Numbered from the stretch's first letter, positions 12,798 through 20,915 are shown. The stretch: 21,042 nucleotides of DNA from Allobrachymonas sp. (GCA_030538335.1 JAUNUE010000009.1:1-21042); one strand, 5' to 3'. A program made the numbers and translations. Notes: generated by a model not told the origin, from the letters alone.

Positions 12798-15212
12798 CTA
12801 GGCCTTCAGAAAATCTGCCTTGCCACCGAGCCAGCGCTCCAGATGCCGCGCTGCCTGCAGCGGGTGCTGGCGCAGCATGACGGGCGCCCAGCGACGCGCC
12901 CATGCCACCAGTTCCGCATCTGCGTTGAGATCGGCAAAGCGCAGCAGCGGCGCACCGCTTTGGCGTGCGCCGAGCAGTTCGCCGGGGCCGCGAATTTCCA
13001 GGTCGCGCTGCGCAATCTCGAAACCATCAGTCGTTTCGATCATGGCGCGCAGGCGCTCTTTGGCGGTATCGCCCACGCGGCCTGATTCGTTGGCGGCGTA
13101 GAGCAACACGCAGGTGCTGGCGGCGCTGCCGCGCCCCACGCGGCCGCGCAACTGGTGCAACTGGGAGAGGCCAAAACGCTCGGCGTGCTCGATCACCATC
13201 AGACTCGCATTGGGCACGTCCACGCCTACCTCAATCACCGTAGTGCTGACCAGCACCTGCGTTTCGTTGTTGACGAAAGCCTCCATCACGGCCTTTTTCT
13301 CTGCCACCGGCAAACGCGCGTGCAGCAGCGCGACTTGCACGGGCGCTCCTGTTGGTGTGCGCACGCCTTGCAAGTCGGCGTTCAGGTCTTGCCAAGTCTG
13401 CGTGGCGTTTTGCAGGTCAACGGCTTCGCTTTCTTCAATCAACGGGCACACCCAATACACCTGCCGCCCGTCTGCAATCTGCTTGCCAATGCGTGCAACG
13501 ACTTCATCGCGCCGCTGCTGGCTGATCAGTTTGGTCAGCACCGGCGTGCGGCCCGGCGGCAACTCGTCGATGGTGCTGACGTGCAGGTCGGCGTAGTAGC
13601 TCATCGCGAGGGTGCGCGGGATGGGGGTAGCACTCATCATCAGCAGATGCGGTTCGCGAACGGTATTGCACCCTCGCCCCTTTGGGGAGAGGGCTGGGGT
13701 GAGGGGAACATCTGCTACAGACGCCATATCACCCTCACCCCTACCCTCTCCCGCCTGCGGGAGAGGGGGTGATACGGGGTCAGCAATTGGGGAAGACACA
13801 GAGTCGGGTGCGCAGGGGGCCTCCTCCCTCTCCCCCTGGGAGAGGGCAGGGGTGAGAGCCAACGGTAGATTTCCAGATGCCATTGCCGCCACCTGAACAG
13901 ACGGAGAAGCCCTATTTCGGGTTTGCACATCCGGCCTGCCTTGCTGCATCTTCTGCCGCAAGGCCAGCCGCTGCTGCACCCCAAAGCGGTGCTGTTCGTC
14001 GATGATGGCCAGCGCCAGCCGGTGAAACTCCACCTTGTCCTGGATCACCGCGTGCGTGCCCACCACCAGTTGCGCTTCGCCGCTGGCAATGCGTGCCAGC
14101 ATCTCGCGGCGCTCTTTGGTTTTCTGGCTGCCGGTCAGCCAGGCCACGCCCACCTCCAGCGGCGTGAGCCAGTCGAGCAGCTTGCGAAAGTGCTGTTCGG
14201 CCAGAATTTCCGTCGGCGCCATCAGCACGCACTGCCAGCCCGCATCGATGCAGATGGCCGCCGCCAGCGCCGCCACCACGGTTTTGCCGCTGCCCACATC
14301 GCCTTGCAGCAGGCGGTGCATGGGGGTGCTTGCTTGCAAGTCGTGCGCGATTTCTTCGGCCACGCGGCGCTGGGCGTTGGTCAGCGGGAATGGCAAAGCT
14401 GCAAGCAACTTTTCATGTAGTCCACCGGTGCGCGCGCGTAAGGCCGGCGCTTGCAGCTTTTCGCGCTCCAGATGCGCCTGCGCTTGCGACAGTTGCTGCG
14501 CCAAAAGCTCTTCCGCCTTGAGCCGCAGCCAGGCCGGGTGGCTGCGATCTTCCAGTGCAGCAATCGACGCATCAGGCGTGGGGTGATGCAAATAGTGCAG
14601 CGCCTGCTGCAAGGGCCACGGCGGCTGGCGCAGGTGCTGCTGCAAATCCTGCAAGGCCTCAGGCGCAATGGTTTCGCCCAACAAACCCGCCGACTGCGCC
14701 TGCTGCAAGCCATTGACCACGGCGCGGCGCAGATACGCCTGCGGCAGATTGCCCGATGACGGATAAACGGGCGTGAGCACCTCGGGCAATTCGCCACCCG
14801 CTGCACGGAACGAGGGGTGCAGCATGGTCGCGCCCATGAAGCCGGGTTTGACCTCACCGCGCAGAATCACACGATTGCCTTCGGCCAGCGCCTTTTGCTG
14901 GCTCGGGTAGAAATTAAAAAAACGCGCCGCCACCACATCGCTGCCATCATCGACCGTCACCACGAGTTGACGACGTGGACGAAAGGTGACCTCGCACGAC
15001 GTCACCACGCCCTCGACCTGCACCACTTCGCCCGGGCGTGCATCGCGCAGCTTGACGATGCGCGTTTCGTCCTCATAGCGCAGCGGCACATGCAGGGCAA
15101 AGTCCATTGGCTGCTGCAGGCCGAGCTTGCGCAGGGCCTTTTGCTGGGGCGACAGCGGTCGCGGCGCAGCAGATGCTGTTTTTTTGGGTGTGGCAGGTGC
15201 AGAGGGCGGCAC
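12798..15212 (-). CDS. recG: ATP-dependent DNA helicase RecG with in-frame repeat insertion
   Basis: RecG is a superfamily 2 translocase that remodels stalled forks and Holliday junctions. The 804-aa protein has the wedge/OB domain (about 50-150), Walker A GDVGSGKT (304-311), MAPTEILAEQ (331-340), Walker B IIDEQHRFG (403-411), SATPIPRT (527-534), ELPPGRTPV and, further on, the motif V/VI region with QLRGRVGRG. The usual length is about 690-710. The excess is residues 426-520, about 95 codons of palindromic repeats between the DEQH and SATPIPRT motifs, where E. coli RecG has only a short loop. All helicase motifs remain in frame. The start is a GTG at 15212, the only plausible one after an in-frame stop at 15228-15230; no strong Shine-Dalgarno sequence is seen. 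It converges on purK and diverges from rplU. Confidence 0.95.
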   Translation of the reverse strand: MPPSAPATPKKTASAAPRPLSPQQKALRKLGLQQPMDFALHVPLRYEDETRIVKLRDARPGEVVQVEGVVTSCEVTFRPRRQLVVTVDDGSDVVAARFFNFYPSQQKALAEGNRVILRGEVKPGFMGATMLHPSFRAAGGELPEVLTPVYPSSGNLPQAYLRRAVVNGLQQAQSAGLLGETIAPEALQDLQQHLRQPPWPLQQALHYLHHPTPDASIAALEDRSHPAWLRLKAEELLAQQLSQAQAHLEREKLQAPALRARTGGLHEKLLAALPFPLTNAQRRVAEEIAHDLQASTPMHRLLQGDVGSGKTVVAALAAAICIDAGWQCVLMAPTEILAEQHFRKLLDWLTPLEVGVAWLTGSQKTKERREMLARIASGEAQLVVGTHAVIQDKVEFHRLALAIIDEQHRFGVQQRLALRQKMQQGRPDVQTRNRASPSVQVAAMASGNLPLALTPALSQGEREEAPCAPDSVSSPIADPVSPPLPQAGEGRGEGDMASVADVPLTPALSPKGRGCNTVREPHLLMMSATPIPRTLAMSYYADLHVSTIDELPPGRTPVLTKLISQQRRDEVVARIGKQIADGRQVYWVCPLIEESEAVDLQNATQTWQDLNADLQGVRTPTGAPVQVALLHARLPVAEKKAVMEAFVNNETQVLVSTTVIEVGVDVPNASLMVIEHAERFGLSQLHQLRGRVGRGSAASTCVLLYAANESGRVGDTAKERLRAMIETTDGFEIAQRDLEIRGPGELLGARQSGAPLLRFADLNADAELVAWARRWAPVMLRQHPLQAARHLERWLGGKADFLKA
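13653..13937. repeat. Palindromic repeat cluster inserted in frame in recG
   Basis: Three GC-rich palindromes lie within recG. The first, 13671-13706, is an imperfect stem CCCTCGCCCC/GGGGAGAGGG with tail CTGGGGTGAGGGG. The second, 13730-13770, has the perfect stem CCCTCTCCCGC/GCGGGAGAGGG. The third, 13824-13856, is CCCTCTCCCC/GAGAGGG with tail CAGGGGTGAG. Linkers of roughly 25-50 bp separate them. In frame they encode PLTPALSPKGRG, SPPLPQAGEGRGEG and LALTPALSQGERE. The outer limits are where RecG similarity stops and resumes; some codons at the right end (RPDVQTRN) may be original RecG sequence. Confidence 0.88.
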
Positions 15213-15315
15213 GATGACGTGTGTTTGTTACAAAATCATGGGTGAAGACCACAAATATGGCCACAAATACGGGCAATACATGCAGGTTATTGTGCGCCAA
15301 CACCCGCCTCCGGTC

Positions 15316-15344
15316 TTGGCAAGATACCGGCAAACTGGTAGAAT
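15316..15344 (+). promoter_or_regulatory. Sigma-70 promoter of rplU-rpmA
   Basis: TTGGCA (15316-15321) and TAGAAT (15339-15344) are separated by exactly 17 bp. The expected start near 15351 gives a leader of about 42 nt before rplU. Strong promoters are usual for these ribosomal-protein genes. Confidence 0.8.
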
Positions 15345-15392
15345 GCATAGTTCTGCAGAAATCCGTCTGTGGAAACTTCCAAGGAATTTACT

Positions 15393-15704
15393 ATGTACGC
15401 AGTCATAAAAACCGGGGGCAAGCAGTATCGCGTTGCTGCCGGCGACAAGATCAAGATAGAACAGATTGCTGCGGACGAAGGCAAGGAAATTACCCTCGAT
15501 CAGGTGCTGGCCATTGGCAATGGCGACAGTCTGACCGTGGGTGCTCCGCTGGTGTCCGGTGCAACCGTGGTAGCCAAGGTGATCAGCCATGGCAAGCACG
15601 ACAAGGTGCGCATTTTCAAATTGCGCCGCCGCAAGCATTATCAAAAACACCAGGGGCACCGCCAGTCGTATACCGAACTGGAAATTGCCTCCATCAACGC
15701 CTGA
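15393..15704 (+). CDS. rplU: 50S ribosomal protein L21
   Basis: L21 binds 23S rRNA in the large ribosomal subunit. The 103-aa protein matches the family length and starts MYAVIKTGGKQYRV. Other family features are AGDKIKIEQI, a GAPLV segment and the basic rRNA-binding end HDKVRIFKLRRRKHYQKHQGHRQSYTEL. The start at 15393 has AAGGA 8 nt upstream; an in-frame ATG at 15369 would include the Shine-Dalgarno site in the coding sequence. rpmA follows 21 bp later. Transcription is from the sigma-70 promoter at 15316-15344. Confidence 0.98.
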   Translation: MYAVIKTGGKQYRVAAGDKIKIEQIAADEGKEITLDQVLAIGNGDSLTVGAPLVSGATVVAKVISHGKHDKVRIFKLRRRKHYQKHQGHRQSYTELEIASINA

Positions 15705-15725
15705 TTGGCGCAAGGAGTGTAAGAC

Positions 15726-15989
15726 ATGGCACAGAAAAAAGGCGGCGGCTCTACGCGCAACGGGCGTGATTCACAGCCCAAAATGCTCGGTGTGAAGGTG
15801 TTTGGCGGCCAGGCGGTCAGCGCCGGTTCCATCATCGTGCGCCAGCGTGGCACCAAGTTCCACCCCGGCAACAACGTCGGCATGGGCCGCGACCATACCC
15901 TGTTCTCGCTGGTAGACGGCCAGGTGTCGTTTGCTACCCGTGGGGCCAAAAACAACCAGATGGTGGATGTCACGCCTGCTGCTGAATAA
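15726..15989 (+). CDS. rpmA: 50S ribosomal protein L27
   Basis: L27 sits near the peptidyl transferase centre, where its flexible N-terminus contacts tRNA. The 87-aa protein begins MAQKKGGGSTRNGRDS, continues with GVKVFGGQAVSAGSIIVRQRG, and carries KFHPGNNVGMGRDHTLFSL, all diagnostic. AAGGAG lies about 9 nt before the ATG. The protein starts directly at the mature-type N-terminus, with no cleavable Firmicutes-type leader. The terminator at 16018-16042 follows 28 bp downstream and separates the ribosomal pair from obgE. Confidence 0.98.
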   Translation: MAQKKGGGSTRNGRDSQPKMLGVKVFGGQAVSAGSIIVRQRGTKFHPGNNVGMGRDHTLFSLVDGQVSFATRGAKNNQMVDVTPAAE

Positions 15990-16017
15990 GCCGAGCGCAC
16001 ATCTTCCCTGATTGCAG

Positions 16018-16042
16018 AAAGCCCCCTTGATGGGGCTTTTTT
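16018..16042 (+). terminator. Rho-independent terminator after rpmA
   Basis: AAAGCCCC (16018-16025) pairs with GGGGCTTT (16032-16039) around a CTTGAT loop and is followed by a T-run to 16042. It should end most rplU-rpmA transcripts before obgE. Confidence 0.9.
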
Positions 16043-16070
16043 GTTTTGGAAATTCGGAGTGCGAACATCC

Positions 16071-16199
16071 GGACGCAAAGGTTGCGCAGAGAACGCAGAA
16101 AAATCAAGGAATGCACCAGTTGTAGTGACCGAGGTCTCAGGAGAAAGAAGCGAAACCCTTTTTGTATTCTTTTGCGACTTCTGCGCAACCTTTGCGTCC
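16071..16199. repeat. 129-bp inverted-repeat element before obgE
   Basis: The arms GGACGCAAAGGTTGCGCAGA (16071-16090) and its exact complement (16180-16199) flank about 90 bp. Weaker pairing may continue inward (GAACGCAGAAAAATC against the complement of TATTCTTTTGCGAC), and CTCTGCGTCC repeats just outside the right arm. Wording such as TTTGCGTCCTCTGCGTC is familiar from intergenic repeats in many bacteria. It holds no gene. It fills most of the space between the rpmA terminator and obgE, so it lies where an obgE promoter would be expected. Confidence 0.8.
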
Positions 16200-16261
16200 T
16201 CTGCGTCCTGCCCCCGTATTCATACACAATGGCCTGATACCTCCTTAACCAGAGACCTCAC

Positions 16262-17410
16262 ATGAAATTTGTTGACGAAGTCCAGATCGATATCGCCGCG
16301 GGCGACGGCGGTGCGGGTTGCGCGTCGTTTCGCCACGAAAAATACAAGGAATTTGGCGGCCCCGACGGCGGCGACGGCGGCCGGGGCGGCCACGTGTGGG
16401 CGCTGGCCGATGTCAACCTCAACACCTTGATCGACTACCGCTACGCGCGCCGCTTCGAGGCCAAGCGCGGCCAGCACGGCATGGGCAGCGATATGTTTGG
16501 CGCAGCGGGCGATGACATCACGCTGAAAATGCCCGTGGGCACCGTCATCAGCGATGCCGAAACGGGCGAGGTACTGCACGAGTTGCTCACGCCCGGCGAA
16601 AAAATATTGATCGCCAAAGGTGGCGACGGTGGCTTTGGCAACCTGCGTTTCAAAAGTGCCATCAACCGCGCCCCGCGGCAAAAAACGCCCGGCTATCCCG
16701 GCGAGAAAAAAAGCCTCAGGCTTGAACTGAAGGTGCTGGCCGATGTGGGATTGCTGGGCATGCCCAACGCGGGCAAGTCCACCTTCGTCGCTGCGGTGAG
16801 CAACGCCAAACCGAAGATTGCCGACTACCCCTTCACCACGCTCTACCCCAACCTTGGCGTGGTACGCGTGGGGCCGGAGCAAAGTTTTGTGGTGGCCGAC
16901 ATTCCCGGCCTGATCGAAGGCGCCAGCGAAGGCGCGGGCCTTGGGCACCAGTTTTTGCGCCACCTGCAGCGCACGCGCCTGCTGCTGCATATTGTCGACA
17001 TCGCGCCGTTTGATGAGGGCGTAGACCCGGTCGCGCAGGCCAAGGCCATCGTGGCCGAACTCAAGAAATACGACAAGGCGCTGCACGCCAAGCCGCGCTG
17101 GCTGGTGCTGAACAAGCTCGACATGGTGCCTGCCGAAGAACGCGAAGCGCGCGTGGCCGACTTCGTCAAGCGCTTCAAGTGGAAAGGCCCGGTGCACCAG
17201 ATTTCTGCGCTTACGCGTGAAGGTTGCGAACAGTTGATCCGCGATATTTACACGCATATCCACAAGCAACAGGTGGCCGAGCAGCCGTCTGAAGAGGTGG
17301 ATCAGCGCTTTGTCGATCTGGACGCACCCGTTGAAGAGGTTGCACCCAAAGCACCTGCCCGCCGCAAGCCGCGTGCGCCCAAAAAACCGCCCAACCCCCA
17401 ACCAGAATAA
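16262..17410 (+). CDS. obgE: Obg-family GTPase ObgE/CgtA
   Basis: ObgE is an essential GTPase that binds the 50S subunit and links ribosome assembly to stress and the cell cycle. The 382-aa protein has the glycine-rich Obg domain (1-158: DGGAGCASFRHEKY, FGGPDGGDGGRGG, KGGDGGFGN). In the G domain, G1 is GMPNAGKST (166-174), the FTTLYPNLG switch starts at 191, G3 is DIPG (213-216), G4 is NKLD (284-287) and G5 is SALT. The last ~35 residues are a basic, proline-rich tail (PARRKPRAPKKPP) of the kind common in betaproteobacteria. The methyltransferase gene starts 9 bp after its stop. Confidence 0.97.
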   Translation: MKFVDEVQIDIAAGDGGAGCASFRHEKYKEFGGPDGGDGGRGGHVWALADVNLNTLIDYRYARRFEAKRGQHGMGSDMFGAAGDDITLKMPVGTVISDAETGEVLHELLTPGEKILIAKGGDGGFGNLRFKSAINRAPRQKTPGYPGEKKSLRLELKVLADVGLLGMPNAGKSTFVAAVSNAKPKIADYPFTTLYPNLGVVRVGPEQSFVVADIPGLIEGASEGAGLGHQFLRHLQRTRLLLHIVDIAPFDEGVDPVAQAKAIVAELKKYDKALHAKPRWLVLNKLDMVPAEEREARVADFVKRFKWKGPVHQISALTREGCEQLIRDIYTHIHKQQVAEQPSEEVDQRFVDLDAPVEEVAPKAPARRKPRAPKKPPNPQPE

Positions 17411-17419
17411 GCATCAACC

Positions 17420-18181
17420 ATGACATCCGCACCCACACAGACCTGGAACCCTGCCGATTACCACAAGCACGCCCGCTTCGTATCTGACCTGGGCATGCCG
17501 GTGGTGGAGTTGTTGGCACCCAAAGCCGGCGAACGCATACTCGACCTGGGCTGCGGCGATGGCGCACTGACCCTCAAGCTGGCACAAATGGGCTGCACGG
17601 TAAAGGCGGTGGATGCCAGCCCCCACATGGTGGCCGCAGCGCAAAAGCTGGGGCTGGATGCAGAGGTGGCAGACGGCCACGCGCTGGCTTTTGAAGCCGC
17701 GTTCGACGCGGTTTTTTCCAACGCGGCGCTGCACTGGATGCAGCAGCCCGAGGCCGTGATCGCAGGTGTCTGGCGCGCCCTGCGCCCCGGTGGCCGCTTC
17801 GTGGCCGAAATGGGCGGGCATGGCAATGTGGCCTCCATCGTCCAAGCGCTGGAAGCTGCCCTGCAAGCGCGTGGCCTGCCAGCCCACAACCCGTGGTTCT
17901 TCCCCACACCCGAGCAGTACCGCGCCTTGCTTGAGGCGCAAGGCTTTGCCGTACAGCACATGCAACTGCTACCGCGCCCAACCCCGCTGCCAGGCGATGT
18001 AGGCGCCTGGATTGAAACGCTGGCACAGCCGTTTCTGGCCGATGTGCCGCAGGCAGAACGCCCGCAATTGCTTGCCGAAGTCGTAAACGCTTTGCGCCCG
18101 GTGCTGTGCGACGCCCATGGCAACTGGCATGCAGACTATGTGCGCCTGCGGTTTGCTGCCACCAAGCCACCCACGGCATAG
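17420..18181 (+). CDS. Class I SAM-dependent methyltransferase, trans-aconitate methyltransferase-like
   Basis: A 253-aa soluble methyltransferase. Motif I is ILDLGCGDG (40-48) with KAVDASPHMV for the SAM ribose acidic loop. FDAVFSNAALHWMQQPE (about 94-110) and ALRPGGRFVAEMGG (about 119-132) follow, a pattern close to trans-aconitate and related small-molecule methyltransferases. The C-terminal half (FPTPEQYRALLEAQGF and on) is the substrate-binding lid. It starts 9 bp after obgE and is probably cotranscribed with it. The substrate cannot be told; a Tam-like function is only a family resemblance. Confidence 0.88.
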   Translation: MTSAPTQTWNPADYHKHARFVSDLGMPVVELLAPKAGERILDLGCGDGALTLKLAQMGCTVKAVDASPHMVAAAQKLGLDAEVADGHALAFEAAFDAVFSNAALHWMQQPEAVIAGVWRALRPGGRFVAEMGGHGNVASIVQALEAALQARGLPAHNPWFFPTPEQYRALLEAQGFAVQHMQLLPRPTPLPGDVGAWIETLAQPFLADVPQAERPQLLAEVVNALRPVLCDAHGNWHADYVRLRFAATKPPTA

Positions 18182-18368
18182 CTGCCGGGCAGCACCAGCC
18201 GCCACCTTGACCGCGGCTGACAGCAGAAGCCTGTAGGAAAAAACTGACGCGCCTCCCGAAAGAGACTGACAGCACGAAAAAAAACTGGCTGACAACGCCA
18301 TAAAAGTCACGCCGGTACGCTTGCAGCCATGGACAGAAAAGTTCTGTCGCTCTTGAAGGAGACGCACC

Positions 18369-18962
18369 ATGCAAGCCCAGATTTCCATTCGCCGCAATTC
18401 TGTTGCCGACCCGTACAACGCCTGTTTTGCACAGGCGCAGCAAGCCCGCAAGACCGTCATCAAATGGGTTGCAGCCACCGTGGCAGCCGTGGGATTGGGA
18501 GCCACTCTGGCGACAGGCGCGTATTCTTTCACCAACGAATTGATGCATGGCGACCATGTGCGCAAGGAGTTTGCCGTAACAAGCACCAACGCTGCACGGG
18601 CCAAAGCCACCGACGAGGTAATGGCGCACACCATGCAGGCCCTCGAGCAGAGCCGCAAGCTGACCGGCAACCGCGCCGTGGCTGTTTACCAGCAGTCGCC
18701 GCGTTCTGAACTGGCGCAGGCCGCTGCCCGCAACCCGGTAGAAATCGACGAGAAGGGTGTGGCGCACGAGGCGATTGCTCCGCGGGTGGGAGATCCGCAA
18801 GCTGTGATGCTCATGGCCGCACACAACAACGACACCTCCGTTGCAGCACCGCGCTCCGTTGGCGTAGTAGGCCAAGTCCGCATAGGCGACGGCCCCGCCC
18901 TGGATGTGGTGCAGGATGCCAATGGCACCGTGCGCTATGTGCGTGCTGGTGAGGAGGGCTAA
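18369..18962 (+). CDS. Hypothetical membrane-anchored protein
   Basis: A 197-aa protein of no family I recognise. After a short N-terminal region with Arg and Lys there is one hydrophobic helix (about 32-52: VIKWVAATVAAVGLGATLATGA), which predicts a type II-like single-pass inner-membrane protein with a ~145-residue periplasmic part. That part is rich in Ala, polar residues and helix formers (about 65-125), then has a short possible beta segment near the end (VGQVRIGDGPALDVVQDANG). AAGGAGA lies about 6 nt before the ATG, so the gene is very probably translated. It lies in the gap between the methyltransferase and the LC7-like gene, on the same strand as obgE and proB. No cysteine pattern or enzyme motif is seen. 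Confidence 0.75.
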   Translation: MQAQISIRRNSVADPYNACFAQAQQARKTVIKWVAATVAAVGLGATLATGAYSFTNELMHGDHVRKEFAVTSTNAARAKATDEVMAHTMQALEQSRKLTGNRAVAVYQQSPRSELAQAAARNPVEIDEKGVAHEAIAPRVGDPQAVMLMAAHNNDTSVAAPRSVGVVGQVRIGDGPALDVVQDANGTVRYVRAGEEG

Positions 18963-19244
18963 ACCACAACGCAGGGCGGCCGTCCAAGGCCGCTATGGCT
19001 GGCCGGGTTGTACGCAATCGGAATTTGCCTGACCCCGTTGCGAACGGCGGCGCAACTCCAGCCCTGATTTCCCGGCCTGTAAGCCAATGCTGATTGATTT
19101 GGCCCAGTAAATTCGTGACATATTCCGCACAAATCAGCCAACTCTTGTACTTACTACAGAACCCGATTCGTTTTATTGTTTTTTAATATATTATCGATAA
19201 CGAATTTTTCTGTTTCAACCCTTTCATGAAAGTGAAATGCTGCC

Positions 19245-19595
19245 ATGTCCACGCTGGATGCTTCTCTTGATGCTATTATGGAAATTGACGGTGCGATTGC
19301 CGTTGCCGTGTTTGATTTTGCCAAAGGAGCCGTGCTGGGCGAGCGCGGCGAAATCAGCCTCAGAGGCATTGCATCAGGCGTTGCCGCCTTGGTGCAGGCC
19401 AAGGGCACGGTCATGAAGGGGCTGAACATGAACGAGAATATGGAGGACGGCATGTTCACGCTGGAGACGCAGTACCATCTTGTCAAGCCGGTATACAGCA
19501 AGAGCGCGGTCATCTACGCCATTTTTGACAAAAACAAATCCATGCTTGCGCTGGTGCGACGCGGTTTGCAGGACGTTGCTGCGTCCATTGCCTGA
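19245..19595 (+). CDS. Small Roadblock/LC7-like protein
   Basis: A 116-aa soluble protein. The layout is an N-terminal helix (STLDASLDAIMEIDGAI), two beta strands (AVAVFDFAKGAVLGERG), a helix (IASGVAALVQAKGTVMKGL), three strands (MFTLETQYHLVKPVYSKSAVIYAIFDKN) and a C-terminal helix (LALVRRGLQDVAASI). This is the Roadblock/LC7 pattern of small regulatory proteins, often partners of small GTPases (MglB, for example). No such GTPase is in the window except obgE, which is not a known partner. The start at 19245 has no strong Shine-Dalgarno sequence. The upstream 60 bp are markedly A/T-rich (ATTGTTTTTTAATATATTAT) and could hold a promoter. Family assignment is by pattern only. Confidence 0.6.
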   Translation: MSTLDASLDAIMEIDGAIAVAVFDFAKGAVLGERGEISLRGIASGVAALVQAKGTVMKGLNMNENMEDGMFTLETQYHLVKPVYSKSAVIYAIFDKNKSMLALVRRGLQDVAASIA

Positions 19596-19718
19596 TACAG
19601 AACCGGGCACCGGCGCAAAAATCTGTTGTCGAAGGCTTGCTGGCGTCTGTCTGCAGGGCACAATGTGCCTTGCGGCATGTGAATGTGCCGCTCCCTTGGC
19701 CTTGGCATTGATTTTTGC

Positions 19719-20915
19719 ATGACCTCCACCGTTGGCGTTCCCGTCTCTGAAGCTGTTGCGCAAGCCGATGTTGCACGCACCACGCATGCGCAGCACGAGT
19801 TGCAGCATGCGCGGCGCATAGTGGTCAAGGTAGGCTCCAGCCTCGTCACGAATGAAGGCCGCGGGCTGGACGCTGCCGCCATTGGAGAATGGTGCCGACA
19901 ACTGGCCGAGCTGCGCAAGCAGGGGCGCGAAGTCATTATGGTCAGCAGCGGCGCCATTGCCGAAGGCATGAAACGGCTGGGCTGGAAAACCCGGCCCAAA
20001 GAGATCAACGAACTGCAGGCCGCTGCCGCCGTGGGCCAGATGGGCCTGGCGCAGATGTACGAGAGCAAGCTGCGCGAAAACGGCCTGCAATCGGCGCAAG
20101 TCTTGCTCACGCATGCCGACATGGCCGACCGCGAGCGTTACCTCAACGCACGCTCCACCCTGCTGACCTTGCTGCACCTGGGCGTGCTGCCGGTCATCAA
20201 CGAAAACGATACGGTCGTCAACGACGAGATCAAGTTCGGCGACAACGACACGCTGGGCGCACTGGTAGCTAATCTGGTTGAGGCCGATCTGCTGGTCATC
20301 CTGACCGACCAGAAGGGGCTGTTCACCTCCGACCCGCGCAAGAATACCAACGCCCAACTGGTCTGCGTCGGGCAAGCGGGCGACCCGGCACTCGAAGCCA
20401 TGGCGGGCGGTGCGGGCAGCGGCATCGGCAAGGGCGGCATGCTGACCAAGATCCTCGCGGCGCGGCGTGCAGCCAGTTCCGGTGCCAGCACGGTCATTGC
20501 CTGGGGGCGCGAGACGGATGCGCTGCTGCGGTTGGTGCAGGGCGAGGTGGTGGGCACGGTGCTGGTGGCGCCCACGCACAAGCTGCAGGCGCGCAAGCAG
20601 TGGATGGCCGACCACCTGCTTTTGCACGGTGCCGTGGTGGTGGATGCAGGCGCCGCCACCAAGCTGCAGAATGAAGGCAAAAGCCTGCTGCCCATCGGCA
20701 TGACGGCGGTAGAGGGCGAATTCCAGCGCGGCGAAGTCATTGCCGTGCGCGACGAGCAAGGACGTGAGCTGGCACGCGGCATGGCCAACTACGCCAGCCA
20801 CGAGGCCCGGCTGCTGTGCCGCAAACCTTCCAGCCAGTTCGAGGCGCTGCTGGGCTACGCCGCTGAACCCGAAATGATCCACCGCGACAACCTCGTATTG
20901 ATGCAGCGCGGATAA
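19719..20915 (+). CDS. proB: Glutamate 5-kinase ProB
   Basis: ProB phosphorylates glutamate in the first step of proline synthesis and is feedback-inhibited by proline. The amino acid kinase domain shows VVKVGSS (35-41), VSSGAIAEGMKRLG, ELQAAAAVGQ, PVINENDTVV and GSGIGKGGMLTKI. A C-terminal PUA domain follows (about 300-390: LHGAVVVDAGAATKL, SLLPIGMTAVEGEF, ARGMANYAS). From the ATG at 19719 the product is 398 aa, about 25-30 longer than usual at the N-terminus, with no ATG nearer the conserved core. The start is therefore uncertain (another in-frame ATG is at 19683), and neither has a clear Shine-Dalgarno sequence. obgE-proB linkage is common in betaproteobacteria; here three genes lie between them. 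Confidence 0.95.
   Translation: MTSTVGVPVSEAVAQADVARTTHAQHELQHARRIVVKVGSSLVTNEGRGLDAAAIGEWCRQLAELRKQGREVIMVSSGAIAEGMKRLGWKTRPKEINELQAAAAVGQMGLAQMYESKLRENGLQSAQVLLTHADMADRERYLNARSTLLTLLHLGVLPVINENDTVVNDEIKFGDNDTLGALVANLVEADLLVILTDQKGLFTSDPRKNTNAQLVCVGQAGDPALEAMAGGAGSGIGKGGMLTKILAARRAASSGASTVIAWGRETDALLRLVQGEVVGTVLVAPTHKLQARKQWMADHLLLHGAVVVDAGAATKLQNEGKSLLPIGMTAVEGEFQRGEVIAVRDEQGRELARGMANYASHEARLLCRKPSSQFEALLGYAAEPEMIHRDNLVLMQRG

Noticed and set aside
11293..12903. Long open frame (536 codons) on the minus strand across purE-purK
   Set aside because: It is antisense to two clearly conserved genes and its translation is low-complexity His/Arg/Gly-rich sequence, as expected from the complement of GC-rich codons.
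18182..18219. Small hairpins after the methyltransferase gene as a terminator
   Set aside because: Short GC-rich stems without a T-run; common by chance in this composition.
17574..18875. Open frame of 433 codons on the minus strand
   Set aside because: It overlaps the methyltransferase and the gene after it in antisense and has no domain features.
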